A DNA stretch of 64,000 nt, taken from NCBI GenBank assembly GCA_028641055.1, contig CM054062.1, positions 233,752,376 through 233,816,375 of the forward strand. The letters are read 5' to 3'. The DNA is from Alopecurus myosuroides (lineage: Eukaryota > Streptophyta > Magnoliopsida > Poales > Poaceae). The position numbers and the translations under genes were made by a program. Below, piece after piece: positions 45,960 to 58,454 of the stretch (position 1 is the first letter of the stretch; every line of letters starts with the position of its first letter). The notes beneath the pieces were generated by a model. It made no database searches. It saw only the letters and a list, made by a program, of their open reading frames with translations, and had not been told where the DNA came from.

Positions 45960-47799
45960 GTATTCCCCCCTTAACAAGAACTTCGTCCCGAAGTTCAACC
46001 TCTCTCACGTAAAGATAGGTAGAGAGTACTTTTGTAGACCGTTGAATCGTCACATATGTTTCTTGTGTTGACCTTGGCATGTGTATCCTCTTGTCTTGAC
46101 TGTTCACCTTCCACTATATTGTACTATGATCTAATAGTATGCCAGTTGTTCGGACAACCCTGTCTTGTTACTAGACCTTCCTAATAGTCTTACGAAGAAC
46201 ACGTGGTATTTCCACCACATAGTGGATACCAAGTTTCATTCTCCGATGAATAGGTATGGTTTCCTACCTCTCACAACTTTCTGAAGAACATTTGGTCTAT
46301 CCACCAAGTGATGAATAACCAATTAACTTCTTCCGGTATACAGGATATTGACTATGTTTAGGACTCAATTTGGTTCAGTCTAATGGTCTCAAAATAAAGA
46401 TTTTTCAAAGAAACTTGTACAAAGTAGTGTACACTCACTTAGACTCTATTATTAGTGAAAATATCTTCGAGTTTCCTTGAGTTTTAACTCTTTCCTATAG
46501 GTGACTATAACCTATTCCATTGGTTACTACCTATGGTTCTTCTATATCTTTGGGTTTTGACTTCTATGGGACAATTCTATAAGCTTATTCATCAAACTTC
46601 TACAGGTTTCCTTCTAGGATATAAATAATCATGTGGTTTTCTTGGCATCACTTGCGGTAGCTCACCATATGTTGATGAAGTATTTCACCAAATCCAAGCA
46701 AGGTGTGGAATGTGGTCCATTCCCATCAGTGCTTTGTTGATTTCTGCCTTCTTGACTTCAAGGACTTCCAGAGCTTTGATAGTTGCTTCAATCAGCTGAG
46801 ATTTCAGACCGCTCTCATTCTAATTATATACCCTCTAGACCACTAACATCAAGATAGATCTCAATGTTTGCACATGCATTTGCACATCAAGTTCTAACTT
46901 CATGTATAGATCTAGTCAATCAAAAATCCAAATAAGATCCAATAAATCCCAAATGCAGTTATCACTCATACATCAAAAGCCTGTGAAATAAAAGTACTTA
47001 GAGTAAAACATCTCAAGTACCAAGGCTCTTAAATGCTATACACTACAAGTAGGTATAGATTACCTTGTAATCCTATTCTACACAACCACTCTTTGCCTAG
47101 GTAATTACTCCAATTGCATGCCTTACTGCAATGGAATAAACCAAAACAAAATGATCCTATAGTAGTTGTTGTCTAACTTAGTTCCCTATAGGACTAAGTA
47201 CCAAGCTGTTTGAAGTACTTCCTCGTGGTTATGATAAGCTTCTCATAACATCTGTTGGTCCTTCATGGTGTTGATCACATCGTAGGAGTAGTAATGTAGC
47301 TTCCATCAATGCTTATGCCTTCTCCTAATTCTATTATATGCTATAATAGTTCAACTCTAGACTGGATAACAAAGGATATGATATATATCCCATAGTTACC
47401 ATAATTTAATTAAAGTTCATGATTCTCAAACATTCCTTATTGTTGATTCTTATACGTACTCTATACCATATTGTACTCCATCCTATTCATTTATAGAATG
47501 GGGTAATCCGCACTTTGACTTAAGCATCTCTGACTATGTCAGAACTTTCTTTTTCTCAATAACACCGATACCTGATAAATTTCTAACTATTCATACCTAG
47601 GTATAAAGATACTGGATAAGTAAATTTACTCAGGTTGAGTAAGAATAATTCTATACAAGTCTGATTAATCATTCTCAAGTGAATGATCATCATAGTTGTA
47701 GGAAGTGTGGTTTAGATAAGATGGTTTCCTATAGTATTTACCAACCTACAGATCTCCTAAAAGGTTTTAAACGTAAGGTCGCTTCGCTCTGATACCACC
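45960..47799 (-). other. Internal domain 4 of the array (1840 bp, non-coding)
   Basis: This is the 5'-most internal domain in the element's own orientation. Private variants include ATATAAATAATC near 46619 and AAACGTAAGG near 47770, close to the PBS. It shares CAATCAGCTG with domain 1. No coding region seen. Confidence 0.93.
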
Positions 47800-50700
47800 T
47801 GCGATGACCCAGCACACCACTGCATGTGTAGTGCGCAAGTCGGTGACATAATACTCACAGAAGGGCTTATCCGTGAATATTACATCTCTCAGAGTGGTAC
47901 AACAGGAGCACAGCGGGTCCAGGCAAAACTATAGGATACAAACCTCATTACAAAACCTTGGGAATCTCCTTGATGAATCAAGAAAATCTCCTGCAAAAGA
48001 AACATCAGAAGAAGCAATTCGAAGCTCCGAGCTGGAGAAGAACTCTAGCTCAGAACTAATCCACTACGGCTGATGTCAGCCCTATTCTATGGCTAGTAAA
48101 TGCTAAGTCCAAGAATGGACTCTACCTACACCTTGATAGCTTCTCCTCCATCAGCGTTGTTGGTGATGATGCTTTACTGGCTAAGTAGTATAAGACTCCA
48201 CCTAGCTTCATAAGACAAAGATGGCTTCACGATGACGACTTCCATAGGCTTCAACTCTAAGCAAGGGGTCAAACGGGATAGAATGAGTAACGAGCGTTAC
48301 TCAGCAAGTTCATGATATATAGTGGGTGGTTGATGCACTAACTACAGCTTTAGACTCGAAAGAGTCATAAAGTAATGCAAGGTTTTGTAAAACTTTCTTC
48401 AAGAGGTTGCTTTTAATTCTGAAAACTATGCCCGCCATTCTTCACAGGATTAGAACTTTCATGGAGTTGCCTTTCCTGCGGCGTTCGCAGCTCCTTCCCG
48501 GAACAAGGGGTAACATGCCACATCCTTTTACACTCTGCAGAGGTGCGTTACTTTACCCATGGACGACCAAGACCATGTTGCACAACCAGGCGATCGTTCC
48601 TGTCCACGCCCACTCAGGTGTGGGGCCCGGTAGTTGGTCCAAGCCAAACCGTGCTTCTCCGCACAACGCATGCCCACCCATTTCTGCCAGCAGGTTGAAC
48701 GCCTGATTCCACCCCTCACGATGGAGATCTACGCGCCCCTGGCAGACACTCATAGACCCCAGAGTCCGTGGGACGTAAGGGCTCCCACCCATGTGCATGT
48801 AGTCTCGCAAGACCTACAGCGTACGTCTCTGGCGCGTCCGTTGACATGCGAACGAGAAAAGTATCACGGTTGACTTACTCCCCCCATAGAAGATCCATGG
48901 TCAACGCGAATTTACGGCGCAAGAATCCTGACGGCAGTTGTTGTTAATTCCTAGGTAATACGTTCCCATGCAGATGGAACCTTCCTTTGACCTATTCATC
49001 TTACCATGGTTCCATCCGCCCACCACATAGAACACTACCACTCGGGTAGTCATTCAGGTAGTCATATTATTATAAAAATAGGATCATGCATTCTTTTGAG
49101 GGTAGGTGATAATACAATAGGGTTTTTGCAAATAGTTTGTTATGAAGTACTGCAAAGGATATGAGCAAGTGATGAACTTGCCTGAGATTGAAATAACCAT
49201 AATAATAATCCAGGTCTTCAGGGTTCGAGGGTCGCGTAGAGAAATCCAAACATCTGAAAGATAGCAAAGTAGTCCCGGTAAGGACTACAGGAAACACTGG
49301 CAAGATGATACATGCATAGTAATGAGATGCATCGCGAAATACCCTGGAAAATACCCCAGCTTACAAGTGTAAGCCACGTTTGATACGGTATCGTAATCAC
49401 ACAGGTCTTAGGTGAATGATTTCATTATTTGTGGTGATGTGGTTATTAGTTCTTTTAGACTTACATGTGTTTCACTTTTACTTAGCAAACTATTGTTATC
49501 ATGTTGAGGTAGAAGTGTTTATTACTTGATTAGATAACAAAACAATAACACATAGAAAACAATTATTAAAAAGATAGCAGACATATTTTATTTCATATTT
49601 TAGAGTGTAGAGCTTATGTCAAAGGTTGAATGAAAAATGAGTAACTAATACAACCAATTCTATTATCACATAACTTGCTATTGCCATGTGATGATAGGTT
49701 TAGTAGATGTGAAAATATGAGGGTTTTATTCATTAGAAAAACAATATTTATGGTAATTGTTTATGGTTATAGTGGTATATTATAGAATTTCCATTATGCC
49801 CTTTAAAACAATTTTATAAGTTGAACAAATGTTTTATGTTTAACATATTTGAATTGGAAATGCTTTTCTCTTTAATTTGATATCTCATTTGAATTATTCT
49901 GAAAATATTTGAATAAGATTTTAATTTATTGATTTTAAATCAATTAAAGGATAAGGCAAAATATTGCACCCATGAAAACATGGTCAAATGACCTTAAAAA
50001 CATCATAGATGAGTTGTATATGTTATTTGTAGCATTTTGGTATATAACTTGTATTTTTCTGATTTTATGAATTATTTCTTATTTTTCTCAATTTTAAATG
50101 ATTTAAATTAATTAAGGAAAATGTTTAATTTTAAACTTTATCAAATTATTTTTAAAAGTTGATAAATAAATAGGTTTTATTTTTCTAAACACAAATATAT
50201 TTTATTTACATTTTTCTGATATGTAAATTAAAAGTTATTGCTTTAATAAGATTTATTCTTTTTCTGCCTTTTTAAATTGACACGTGGGACCCACCTGTCA
50301 TATATGATTTAATAAAAAGAGAAAAGAACAGGATAATGCTCCTGACGTCATGCTGACGTCAGGGTGACATCACCACGGGAGGGGATTCCTCCAATTCGGA
50401 TGAAATCCGTGGATTCCGTTCGAATTAATGAATTCCTTCGCAGCCATTCGATTGAGACGCTCACAGGGAATCAATAGGTGGCGGCGCCGCTGCCTGGTAG
50501 TCACCGGAGTGGCCACGGCGAGCAATGGCGCGGCGGCGGCGTACGGTCTCCGGCGAGGAAGCGGTTTCGACTGTAATTAAAGGAACGGAGGACATGGTGA
50601 GGTGAATAAGCTCACCCTGATCGCCGTGCAGCAAGCGAGGAAGCACGGAGAGGTCGGTAACGACGGCGACGTCAAGAATTGGCCGGCGGCCGGAGTTGGA

Positions 50701-53700
50701 GGAGAGGACTCGATTCGGCCCCCTCAAAGCTTCCCGGCAAACGAGACTTGCGTGAGGGGTAGAGGACGGTGAGGCAAAGCTCCAGGTGGCTTCGGTTTTC
50801 TCTGGGACGGCCGGAGTCGACGGCGGCGTGCGGCGGCCGTATGGGTTAGGGTTAGGGTTTTCCTTTCGAGCTCGTACAGAGAGAGAGAGCAAGCGAGGGA
50901 GAGCGAGTGAGGAGAGGAAGAGAGACACGGCATCGGGCTCCTTCTTATCCTCGACGAGGCGGCCAAGCAAGACGTGGCAGAGATGGTGTTGCCACGGCGT
51001 TGCTCCTCCTTTGCCTTCTGGCAGAGGTAGAAGAAAGGAGAATTAAACGCCAAATTTCGATACCCCCCTGCAAGTTCTAAAATTTACGGATAGGTCCCTC
51101 TGTCTTAAAAACTGAGAAGAAACTCTTGTTTTCTGGACATTTTTGTGAACATAAAAATAATAAAAATCAGTTTTGGAATCCTTATTGAATTTCCAAGCTC
51201 ACCATATTTTTATTTTTCAATTTTGAGCAAGATTTGAATTTTATACTTAGGGTGCTAGATTAAGTGAATTTTGTTATTTCTCACCATTTATTTGATTAAA
51301 TGGATTTAAAATTATTTTAGGCATGATTATTATGATCGAACACAATAATCATGTGGTTAACAAAGTGGTGTAATCATAATTGGACAAATTTGGATACAAT
51401 CCCTTTTGGAAAATAGTTTGATAACACTACATAGTGGTGTTTTTATGTGTTATGGAAAATTCACCAAACATGGAATATTCTTCCAAGTCCTACACAATAC
51501 TTTGGTTAGCAAATGTACTTGTTTTGTTTTATAAAACTTTGTAGTTTTCATAACTGAGCTCTTCACAATTTTAATTGAAATTCTCTTAGGAAAGAGTTTG
51601 GTAAATTACTTAGTAGTGTTTTTCTTTTATGAATTGTTCATAAAATCACCATGTAGGGAGTTTTATTCTAGAGCATGCCAAATGATTTTAGTGGATGAAT
51701 AGACTTGTTTTCCTTCATGTATCTTTGTGTTTTTTATAGTCCTTGATTAAATGGAAACATGTGTGGCTTTGGAACCTTGTTGGTTGGTTTTCCACACAAG
51801 TTCCAAGTATGGCTTTTATGCTCTGTTGGTTTTATAACATGTATTTAGTTGCATACTTATGAATAAATGAATTTTTGTTATTACACTTTTGTCTTATGGA
51901 TGAGAATGATCTGAAAATAAGGTGTTCATCTTGCTACCATTAACCTCCACATATCACAGACATGTGGATGTAATGGCTTCTTATTATATCATACTTAATA
52001 ATTGTTTTCCCTTGAAGTGATTATTAATTGTTCCCTTACTGAGGCAGTGTTGCTTCTTGTGGTCTTCTGTTGCTTGATGTTCTTCTCTCTAGTAGACACT
52101 AGTCTTCTGTTTTCACCTTGTATCAATTGCAAGTAATATCATCTCTTGGATTCAATCTTCAACTATCTCACCCTTGTGGTGGGAACCAACAGTTATTCCA
52201 AGCAAAGATTTTTCTTAGATAATTAGATTGTGGTTTCTTGTTTCCTTGGTGTTATTCTTTCTGTTGGTTGATGATAAAAGGAGTGTAGGTGTAGTTTATA
52301 ACATCAGTTAGCCTTAAGCATATAAGAAGAATCTGTCGACAAGTTTGCAAGACTTGCCCTCAAATACCTTTTCATATACAAATGACTGATAGATACAAGA
52401 TTATCAAACCTTATGTTTATTTTTATATGACACTCAATTGTTAGAGCCTACAAAAGTGATTTGTTAACAAGGTTGCAAACTTGTTTCCAAACTACTTCTA
52501 TATAACACCAACATTAGAATACCACACTATTTCAAGAGGTTAATAAGTTCAGATCAAGTTATAAGAGTTTCCAAGTACTCTTATAATAGCTTAGAGTAGC
52601 ACTTCTAGCACACTCTAAATAATCTTCTTGAAGCTCTTCCTGTGATAGTTCCTCCTTTCTTGTGAGTTGCTTCTCTTGCAGAATGATTTAGAGAAGATTG
52701 GGAGATAACCAGATAGAAATGATCTAGACAGAGTAATAAGATCTAGGTTAAGAGTTAGTTCAACTTTTATTCTTGTTTCATATACTTCTTATTTTGTTTC
52801 CCATAGGATAGGTACTTGGTTCATACATGATTAGTTTTACTTAGCTTTCCATTAAATTCCTCTAATAGAGGTTATAACTTGTTGTTATTCTTTACTTGTA
52901 TCCAGAGGTACTTTAGTTGTTGAATATTGATATAGATAGAAATGTGGAGTGTTGGTGAAATGGAAATTTAAGATTATAAGTTAATCAAATGGTTCATTGA
53001 TGTGTTAAGATTTCTTATGCTCACTTGTATGAGATGATTAAAACAATGAGCATGTGGAAGTTATTGGGTTTAATGACTTATGTCATAGTTGTTATTTGTT
53101 CTCCCAGGTATTATGATCTACTTTATATTCATCACTTTATTAACTATGTCATTCATAATGCAGATATAGAGATTTGGGAATATCAGGTGTGACGTTCAAG
53201 GTTTAGAAGTAGTTTAAGAAGATTAATTTCTTCTTTTAGATACTTATTTTATGGTTGAGGAGATATGTACATATTCGATAAATATGTTAATAAAATTATT
53301 ATGTCATTTCCCACTTGTGGGGTTTAAGTTAATACTTGTTTGTATCACTTATGTTCTATTGAAACTTTGTTATTTACTTGTGATGGTTCACTTATTAGTT
53401 ACTAAATAATTTGGAAAGATGTGGTGTGAATGGTTGATAACTTAAAGAGTTATTGTGTTACAGAACCTAGAATATTTGTTGATGAGATTATTCCATCAAG
53501 CATTTCTAACTTGTGGAAATTATTTGATAACTTAGGTAGTTCATGTTTTAGAGAGTCTAAAATATTTGTTGATGAGACTATTCCACCAAGCATTACTAAC
53601 TTGTGGAAGTGTGGTCATTAGTTATGAGATTTGGATACTCACCCCTCTTTGAGTTCTAGGTATCTAGTAAATCATCCCAAGTCACAAATAGACTTGTGGT

Positions 53701-53970
53701 TGAAGTTGTTGAGAGTTTGTGTTGGTCACAACCAATCATGGTTTGTGTTATCAGGTGATTTGATTTCTTAAGATACTTGTTATAAAGATCACTCCAAATG
53801 TACTCCTGACCAGATGAACTAGACCTATTTCATCATGTCAAGTGAAACTTTGGTCACTTTGATTCGTTTAAACTTTCGCGCCAAAATTTCCCGTATTTTT
53901 AGATGCATGCTTTGCAAATGCACATATTAAATTTAGATCCTTATAACCTCCCAAACACTGGGATGTTACA
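47800..53970 (-). repeat. LTR copy 5 of the array (5'-most LTR), 6171 bp
   Basis: On the right it ends at the outer TSD with no PPT beside it, as a 5' LTR should. Its PBS-side terminus reads TGCGATGACC instead of TGTGATGACC. It carries several private substitutions (for example GACACGTGGG near 50279 and ATCAATTAAAGG near 49938) and shares ATTATTATG with copies 1 and 4. No gene seen. Confidence 0.95.
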
Positions 53971-53975
53971 GAAAC
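53971..53975. repeat. Target-site duplication GAAAC, right copy
   Basis: It lies directly after LTR copy 5 and matches 14467-14471. The MULE intron continues beyond it. Confidence 0.92.
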
Positions 53976-54020
53976 ATTACTCAATGATCTGAAATAAAAT
54001 AATCAATTAGCTTGGAGTAC
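53976..54020 (-). other. 5' part of the MULE intron
   Basis: The donor on the minus strand is ATTCAG|GTACTCC (exon edge at 54021). A second acceptor-like string, TTTATTTCAG, lies inside this piece (ending about 53990) and duplicates the true acceptor at 14432. Confidence 0.75.
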
Positions 54021-54728
54021 CTGAATCAGTTTTCTCTTTAACATATGAGATGCATGCAACCTCCACATACACCTATCATATGGAAAATAAACTGTGAACC
54101 TTTTTGGCTCACTCCTTTTAATCTTATAGGTATTTTCAGTAAGAATGCAATATGTAGTTACTGCATTCCGACAGTCCACCATCGATTGGAATATGGCGCC
54201 TTCAGTCAGCTCATGATTCTCCCTTTTCCACTCAATTGTTGGCACGTCGTCACCATTGTATTCATCCAAAATTAAGTTGCCATTGTTCTCCATATCCTCT
54301 TCATCGTTAGTGTCATCAAACCTAGCTCGGCTCATGGGCTCCTCCGGACATTCACCATCCACTGCTTGCTGACTGGCTCTATCTACCAGTTCAGGGTACA
54401 TCATCTCGTCTTCATTATCATTTCGAGGCACTTTCTCTTCAGGTTCTGCATCTTCTTCCACAACGACCATAGCATGTACAGGAGAAGCAGCAGCACTACC
54501 GGCAGCAGATTCAGTAGCAGGCATGTTGTGGCTCCACGAACCACTCGCTTTATTTGGTCTCGACCTACAAGGTGTACCGGGGTGCTGGCTATTAGCAGAG
54601 ACAGATGATTGTCGAACACCCTTCCCCTTGACTGGTTCTGCGTGTGGCTGAAGCACGTCGATATGAAGTTTACCGAAACGTCTGCTAGCATTCAGAGTAA
54701 AAAAAAAAACCTGAGATGCTCGTCGCAA
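54021..54728 (-). pseudogene. MuDR-type (MULE) transposase, N-terminal exon
   Basis: On the minus strand the ORF begins at a Met at 54728. The stretch after a possible acceptor GCTAGCAG (exon edge 54681) is more convincing as coding sequence (RFGKLHIDVLQPHAEP). An acidic low-complexity middle follows, then the MuDR N-terminal DNA-binding domain: EGAIFQSMVDCRNAV, YKIKRSEPKRFTVYF and CMWRLHASHMLKRKLIQ. The donor follows Gln in phase 0, and exon 2 at 14431 continues in phase with Ile-Lys-Lys, reproducing the expected family pattern. The gene is split by 39.5 kb of insertion and carries stops in exon 2, so it is dead. The 15-residue N-terminus upstream of 54681 may be intron read-through. Confidence 0.88.
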
Positions 54729-55862
54729 GTTAGTGGGAGAAATCTTTGCTCAGTACTGCTGAAGTAACTCAATTTAACAGCATCGGCATCGCTCCATGGA
54801 TAGGATGAACGGAGGGCAGTGAGAAAATCTCTGAAGCAAATGTTTGTTTCTATTACAACCGGATAGAAAACGAATGAAGAAAATGCGGTTTAGTACCACA
54901 CAACACACTAGTTTCCATTCTAACCGCCAGCCGGAAAGCCAGTGCAGGATCAATCCTATTTAGTTCAAACATACGGCTACAGTTAGGCACGGGACAGAGG
55001 AGAGAAATCGGAACGATTCAAGCTAAAAATGTCAAACACAGCCTTACTTACAAGCTAGAACACCAATTTAAGGGGAAACATTGCTTGTCCGGGTGTAATC
55101 CTCTCCATGGCTGAGGGCATTCCGGGGGGTCCTGGATCAACATGGCCTCAGAGATGGTGAGGTGGGGTTGATGGTGAGGTGGGGTAGATGTGCCGGAGAA
55201 CGCGGCAGAGGGGATGGGGCGGCGGCAAACATGGCACAACGGCGGCGGAGGGGATGGGGCGGCGGCGGAGGGGGCTAGGCTGCACGATGCGACGGTGTCG
55301 ATCTATTTCAGCTTCAGACAAGCTCGCTTACGTGTTTCCTTGCAGTCCCACTAGGCATGCAACAGTCAAAGTATGACCGGCCCCACTCGTCAGCACGAAC
55401 TCATCAGTTGACGGTCAATGCATTGACTGGACGGCGAACGCCAGTTCTCCTTTTGCGAGAGTTTCAGCTAAGAGAATGGGGAAAAGTGAGCACAAGTTTA
55501 GAGCGTGGGGAAGAACGAGCAATACTAAGGAATGAGGGGCAAAGAATTAAATATCCCTTTCAAATTAATTTTTGGAAATGTCATTTTTCATTTTAAAAGT
55601 GTCGAAATTGACTTTGTTTTTGTGAATCAACCATAAGAAATATGGTGCAAAATGGCACCCATCCGGTTTTCACACATAGTAGTACCCATTTGATGGATAG
55701 TCCTTAAATGTTAGAATTTTTCTCGAATGCTACCTAATTTCACCCATTTAACTCATTTTATGCCGATTTGCCGAAACTGATTCAGATTTGAACTACAAGT
55801 GTGTGATACTTTCATCATGAATTTTTGCAAAAATCATTTTAAAGTGCACAGGGGTTTGTTAT
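54729..55862. other. MULE upstream region, no gene recognised
   Basis: This is probably the 5' flank or first non-coding exon of the MULE. It contains a GC-rich patch of GGGGATGGGGCGGCGGC-type repeats (about 55140-55280) with short duplicated GGTGAGGTGGGGT words. From about 55620 it becomes AT-rich (CACCCATCCGGTTTTCACAC). I could not find a clear terminal inverted repeat because the opposite MULE end is not in the window. Confidence 0.5.
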
Positions 55863-57708
55863 TTGACACGAGGCTCTCAAGAACACCACAATTCGTCTAA
55901 GGTCCAAGACCCAAGAGTAACAAGCTCACAAACTTTCACTTCCATGAATGCTCGTGGAGAGAGCAAACCGATGCAACCAATACAAATGGCAAGAGCACAA
56001 GTGCTCAAATCTTTCACTTTCAAATTCCAACAAAGGAACAAATACTTCTGGGGGAATAAGGTAGAAGAACAAAAAAGGAGAAACACCGGGAACTCTAAGA
56101 TCCGGATTCACTAAGTTCCCCTCACAAAGAGGAGAGACGGATTGGTGGAAATGTTGATCTAGATCTTCTCTCTCTTTTCCTTCAAAGATATTAAGGAATC
56201 ATGGGAGGAATTGAGAGAAGGGAAATATTTTTAAGCTCAACAATGGTGGAGAGAGGGGGAAATTCGTGCTTGGTTAGCTTATCTCTTTGAGGAAGAAGGG
56301 GGCCTTTTATAGGTCCCCACAAAAAAGAGTTGTTGCAGGAAAAATCACACTGGAAACTCCGGCCTAAAGACCGGTGACTCCGGACTGAAGACAGTATGTG
56401 ACACCACTTGGAACAGCCCCAGGAGGTGTCCTGAGGCCGGAGACTCCGGGGGGCGGATATTCCTGCCCTAAGACAGGAGATTCCGCCGTACCTGAAAACT
56501 GCAGAAACGCGAACACGAAAAACGCCATAACTTTTGCATCCGGACTCCTTTTTCGATGATCTTTGGCTTGTTAAGTTTGCAACGACGAGATCTACAAGAT
56601 TGTGAAGAGAAAAACCGTTTCCCACCAATGTAACTTAAAACCAAATGGGAAAGGTTTGACCTCTCTAAAAAGAACAACCGGTAAGACCTCCAACACCGAA
56701 AATGCAACAAGTTTTTCATACAGAATCCATTTTCGATAAACCTTGGCTTTTCATGAAGATCAAGACAAGCACCGAATACACTCAAAGATAAAAAAAACAA
56801 ATAGGAACCAAGAAAGATGATATGCCAAGTATGCAAACGTTTGAGCTCTCCACAAAGATCCAATCAAGTTACTCACTTGAGAGCCCCTCTTGATATTACG
56901 ACTATCGATCCTATAACCCGGTCTCCCCTCAAGAATGAGACCGGTAAAATAGAAAACCTATCAAGATCATACATTTGCCTTTAGAATTCCACTTGAGCTG
57001 GATGATGCCGATCTTGACTCTCTCATGTTGGACATCCTTTCTTGATCATGCTTGCTAGCACATGCACCGCTTGATGACGACTTTAAAATTGCTCCCACAT
57101 AAACCACTATGGGAGAGACCATCTTTGACAAATCTTCATCTGGACATTATCTCCAACTTGGTCTTCTGGCACGGAAATCCTGAGTCCGGAGACTCAAGCC
57201 CCTGCACACCGGAGACTCCGGTTACGCCGGGCAATCTCCGGACACTTTCCGGTGAGACTCCAGGGGGTGACACCACTTGTTTACTATGCTGAAGAACGTT
57301 GGGTCCGGAGACTCTGGTCCGAAACCCCGAAGGCTATGGCCTGGATTATTCTGTCATCACTTCTAGATCATTTTGTTCCTATCTTGATCTTCCACAACAA
57401 GCTTGATGATGAACAATACTTTACGTCATCTACCATGACATATATGAAATCCTTCTTTTGATGCATACCCACTGAACGATACCTAACTACACATATAAAT
57501 GGCGCACCCACACGTATGATGGGTTAGTTCACAAAGCTATATGGATGAATGCTTACCATACCATGAGATACATAATTCTACTTGGTACATCTTATAGCTT
57601 TGTGTGTTGATCGCAAGCTTGATCAATCTTGAATGTTTTCTTCTCTCTTCAAATGATGATGTATTGAAGATAATCATGAAAGATCACCTAATCCCGCTCA
57701 ACTCTAAC
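55863..57708. other. Anonymous repeat-derived DNA with CCGGAGACTCCGG-type words
   Basis: No coding region is supported; short ORFs lack domains. Between 56340 and 57310 many variants of CCGGAGACTCCGG / GGTCCGGAGACTC occur on both sides of AT-rich stretches. Together with the piece after the zinc-knuckle element (61269-61442), which contains GGTAATTAATGACAGTCC on the minus strand, it reads like one older repeat interrupted at 57708/61264. I cannot name the family. Confidence 0.5.
57704..57708. repeat. Target-site duplication CTAAC (right copy 61264-61268)
   Basis: CTAAC lies directly before TGTAACATCCC and directly after the final GCTACA of the second LTR. Confidence 0.93.
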
Positions 57709-58439
57709 TGTAACATCCCTGATTTTTGGAAAGTGCAAAAATCACAAAAATTTGAAACTTTTTGTTTCCATGTTATGCAAGTCACCAAAAACCAAATGAG
57801 ATGCAAGAAACAAAAGAAAACAATACATGTTCCAATGTTTTGGAAATGAAAATCCAATATACCTCTATTCCATAAACCCTAAAGTCATTTCAAAATAAAT
57901 ATTTCTACATAAAGAAAATATTTTCTTCTTAAGAAAACCCTTACACCAAACATGTTTTCAACCCAATTATCATCTTGAAAATATTTTTGATATATAAAAA
58001 CCAGAGAGTTGCTATCTCTAATATTTTCTTGTCTCCAAAAAGGGTTTCACTATTATTGATAACCCCCAAATAGATATCAGTTGGATCCTTGTTTATCAAC
58101 AACATAATGTAGTGCTATAGAAATAAATTGTTTATGAAAACAAGTAAGATACTTTGAGAAAAAAATGTTTTCATTTGGGAAAACCTTTCTGCTTTTACTA
58201 ATCCCCATTTCCAAATTTATTAAATAATTCTCTATGTTTTCCGCTGTATTTCTTTGTTTTCTGCTAGTCTTCTAAGACTATGCAAGTTGTAATACTATTT
58301 TGTAAAGACTGGATCATGCGGTAATAGAATTTGATGCATTTGCATGATATTTCATTTTGTACTGTGGTGCTAGCAATTGATCCAGGGACTAGCACAATAA
58401 CACAGGTATTCCATCTTTATTAAAAGTTGGGATGCTACA
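57709..58439 (+). repeat. 5' LTR of the zinc-knuckle element (731 bp)
   Basis: It starts TGTAACATCCCTG and ends GGGATGCTACA. It differs from the 3' LTR at only a few bases (for example CACCAAACATG against CACAAAACATG, CAACAACATAATG against CAACAAAATAATG, and TTTTGTAAAGAC against TTTTGAAAAGAC), so the insertion is fairly young. Confidence 0.95.
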
Positions 58440-58442
58440 AAA

Positions 58443-58454
58443 TGGTATCAGAGC
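58443..58454 (+). promoter_or_regulatory. Primer binding site (initiator Met tRNA type)
   Basis: TGGTATCAGAGC lies three bases after the 5' LTR end. Confidence 0.93.

Larger units (their letters stand above)
14472..53970 (-). mobile_element. Five-LTR tandem array of a non-coding long-LTR retrotransposon (LARD-like, Tekay-type ends)
   Basis: Five LTRs (14472-20627, 22468-28635, 30476-36643, 38484-45959, 47800-53970) alternate with four internal domains of exactly 1840 bp. All are in the same orientation, and one 5-bp TSD flanks the whole block. On the minus strand each LTR starts TGTAACATCCCAG and ends GGGTCATCACA. Each internal domain begins with a PBS (TGGTATCAGAGC) and ends with TTCGGGACGAAG then GTTAAGGGGGGAATAC as PPT. 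That 3' signature is typical of Tekay/Del chromoviruses. No ORF resembling Gag or Pol exists anywhere in the unit, so replication would need a partner. The LTRs (6.16 kb) are over three times as long as the internal domain. A palindromic insertion lies in copy 4. The array fills a MULE intron. Confidence 0.95.

Noticed and set aside
55140..55290. GC-rich patch as a CpG-island-like start of a host gene
   Set aside because: It consists of short GGGGCGGCGGC-type repeats without a coding frame or splice sites that I can support; more likely MULE upstream DNA.
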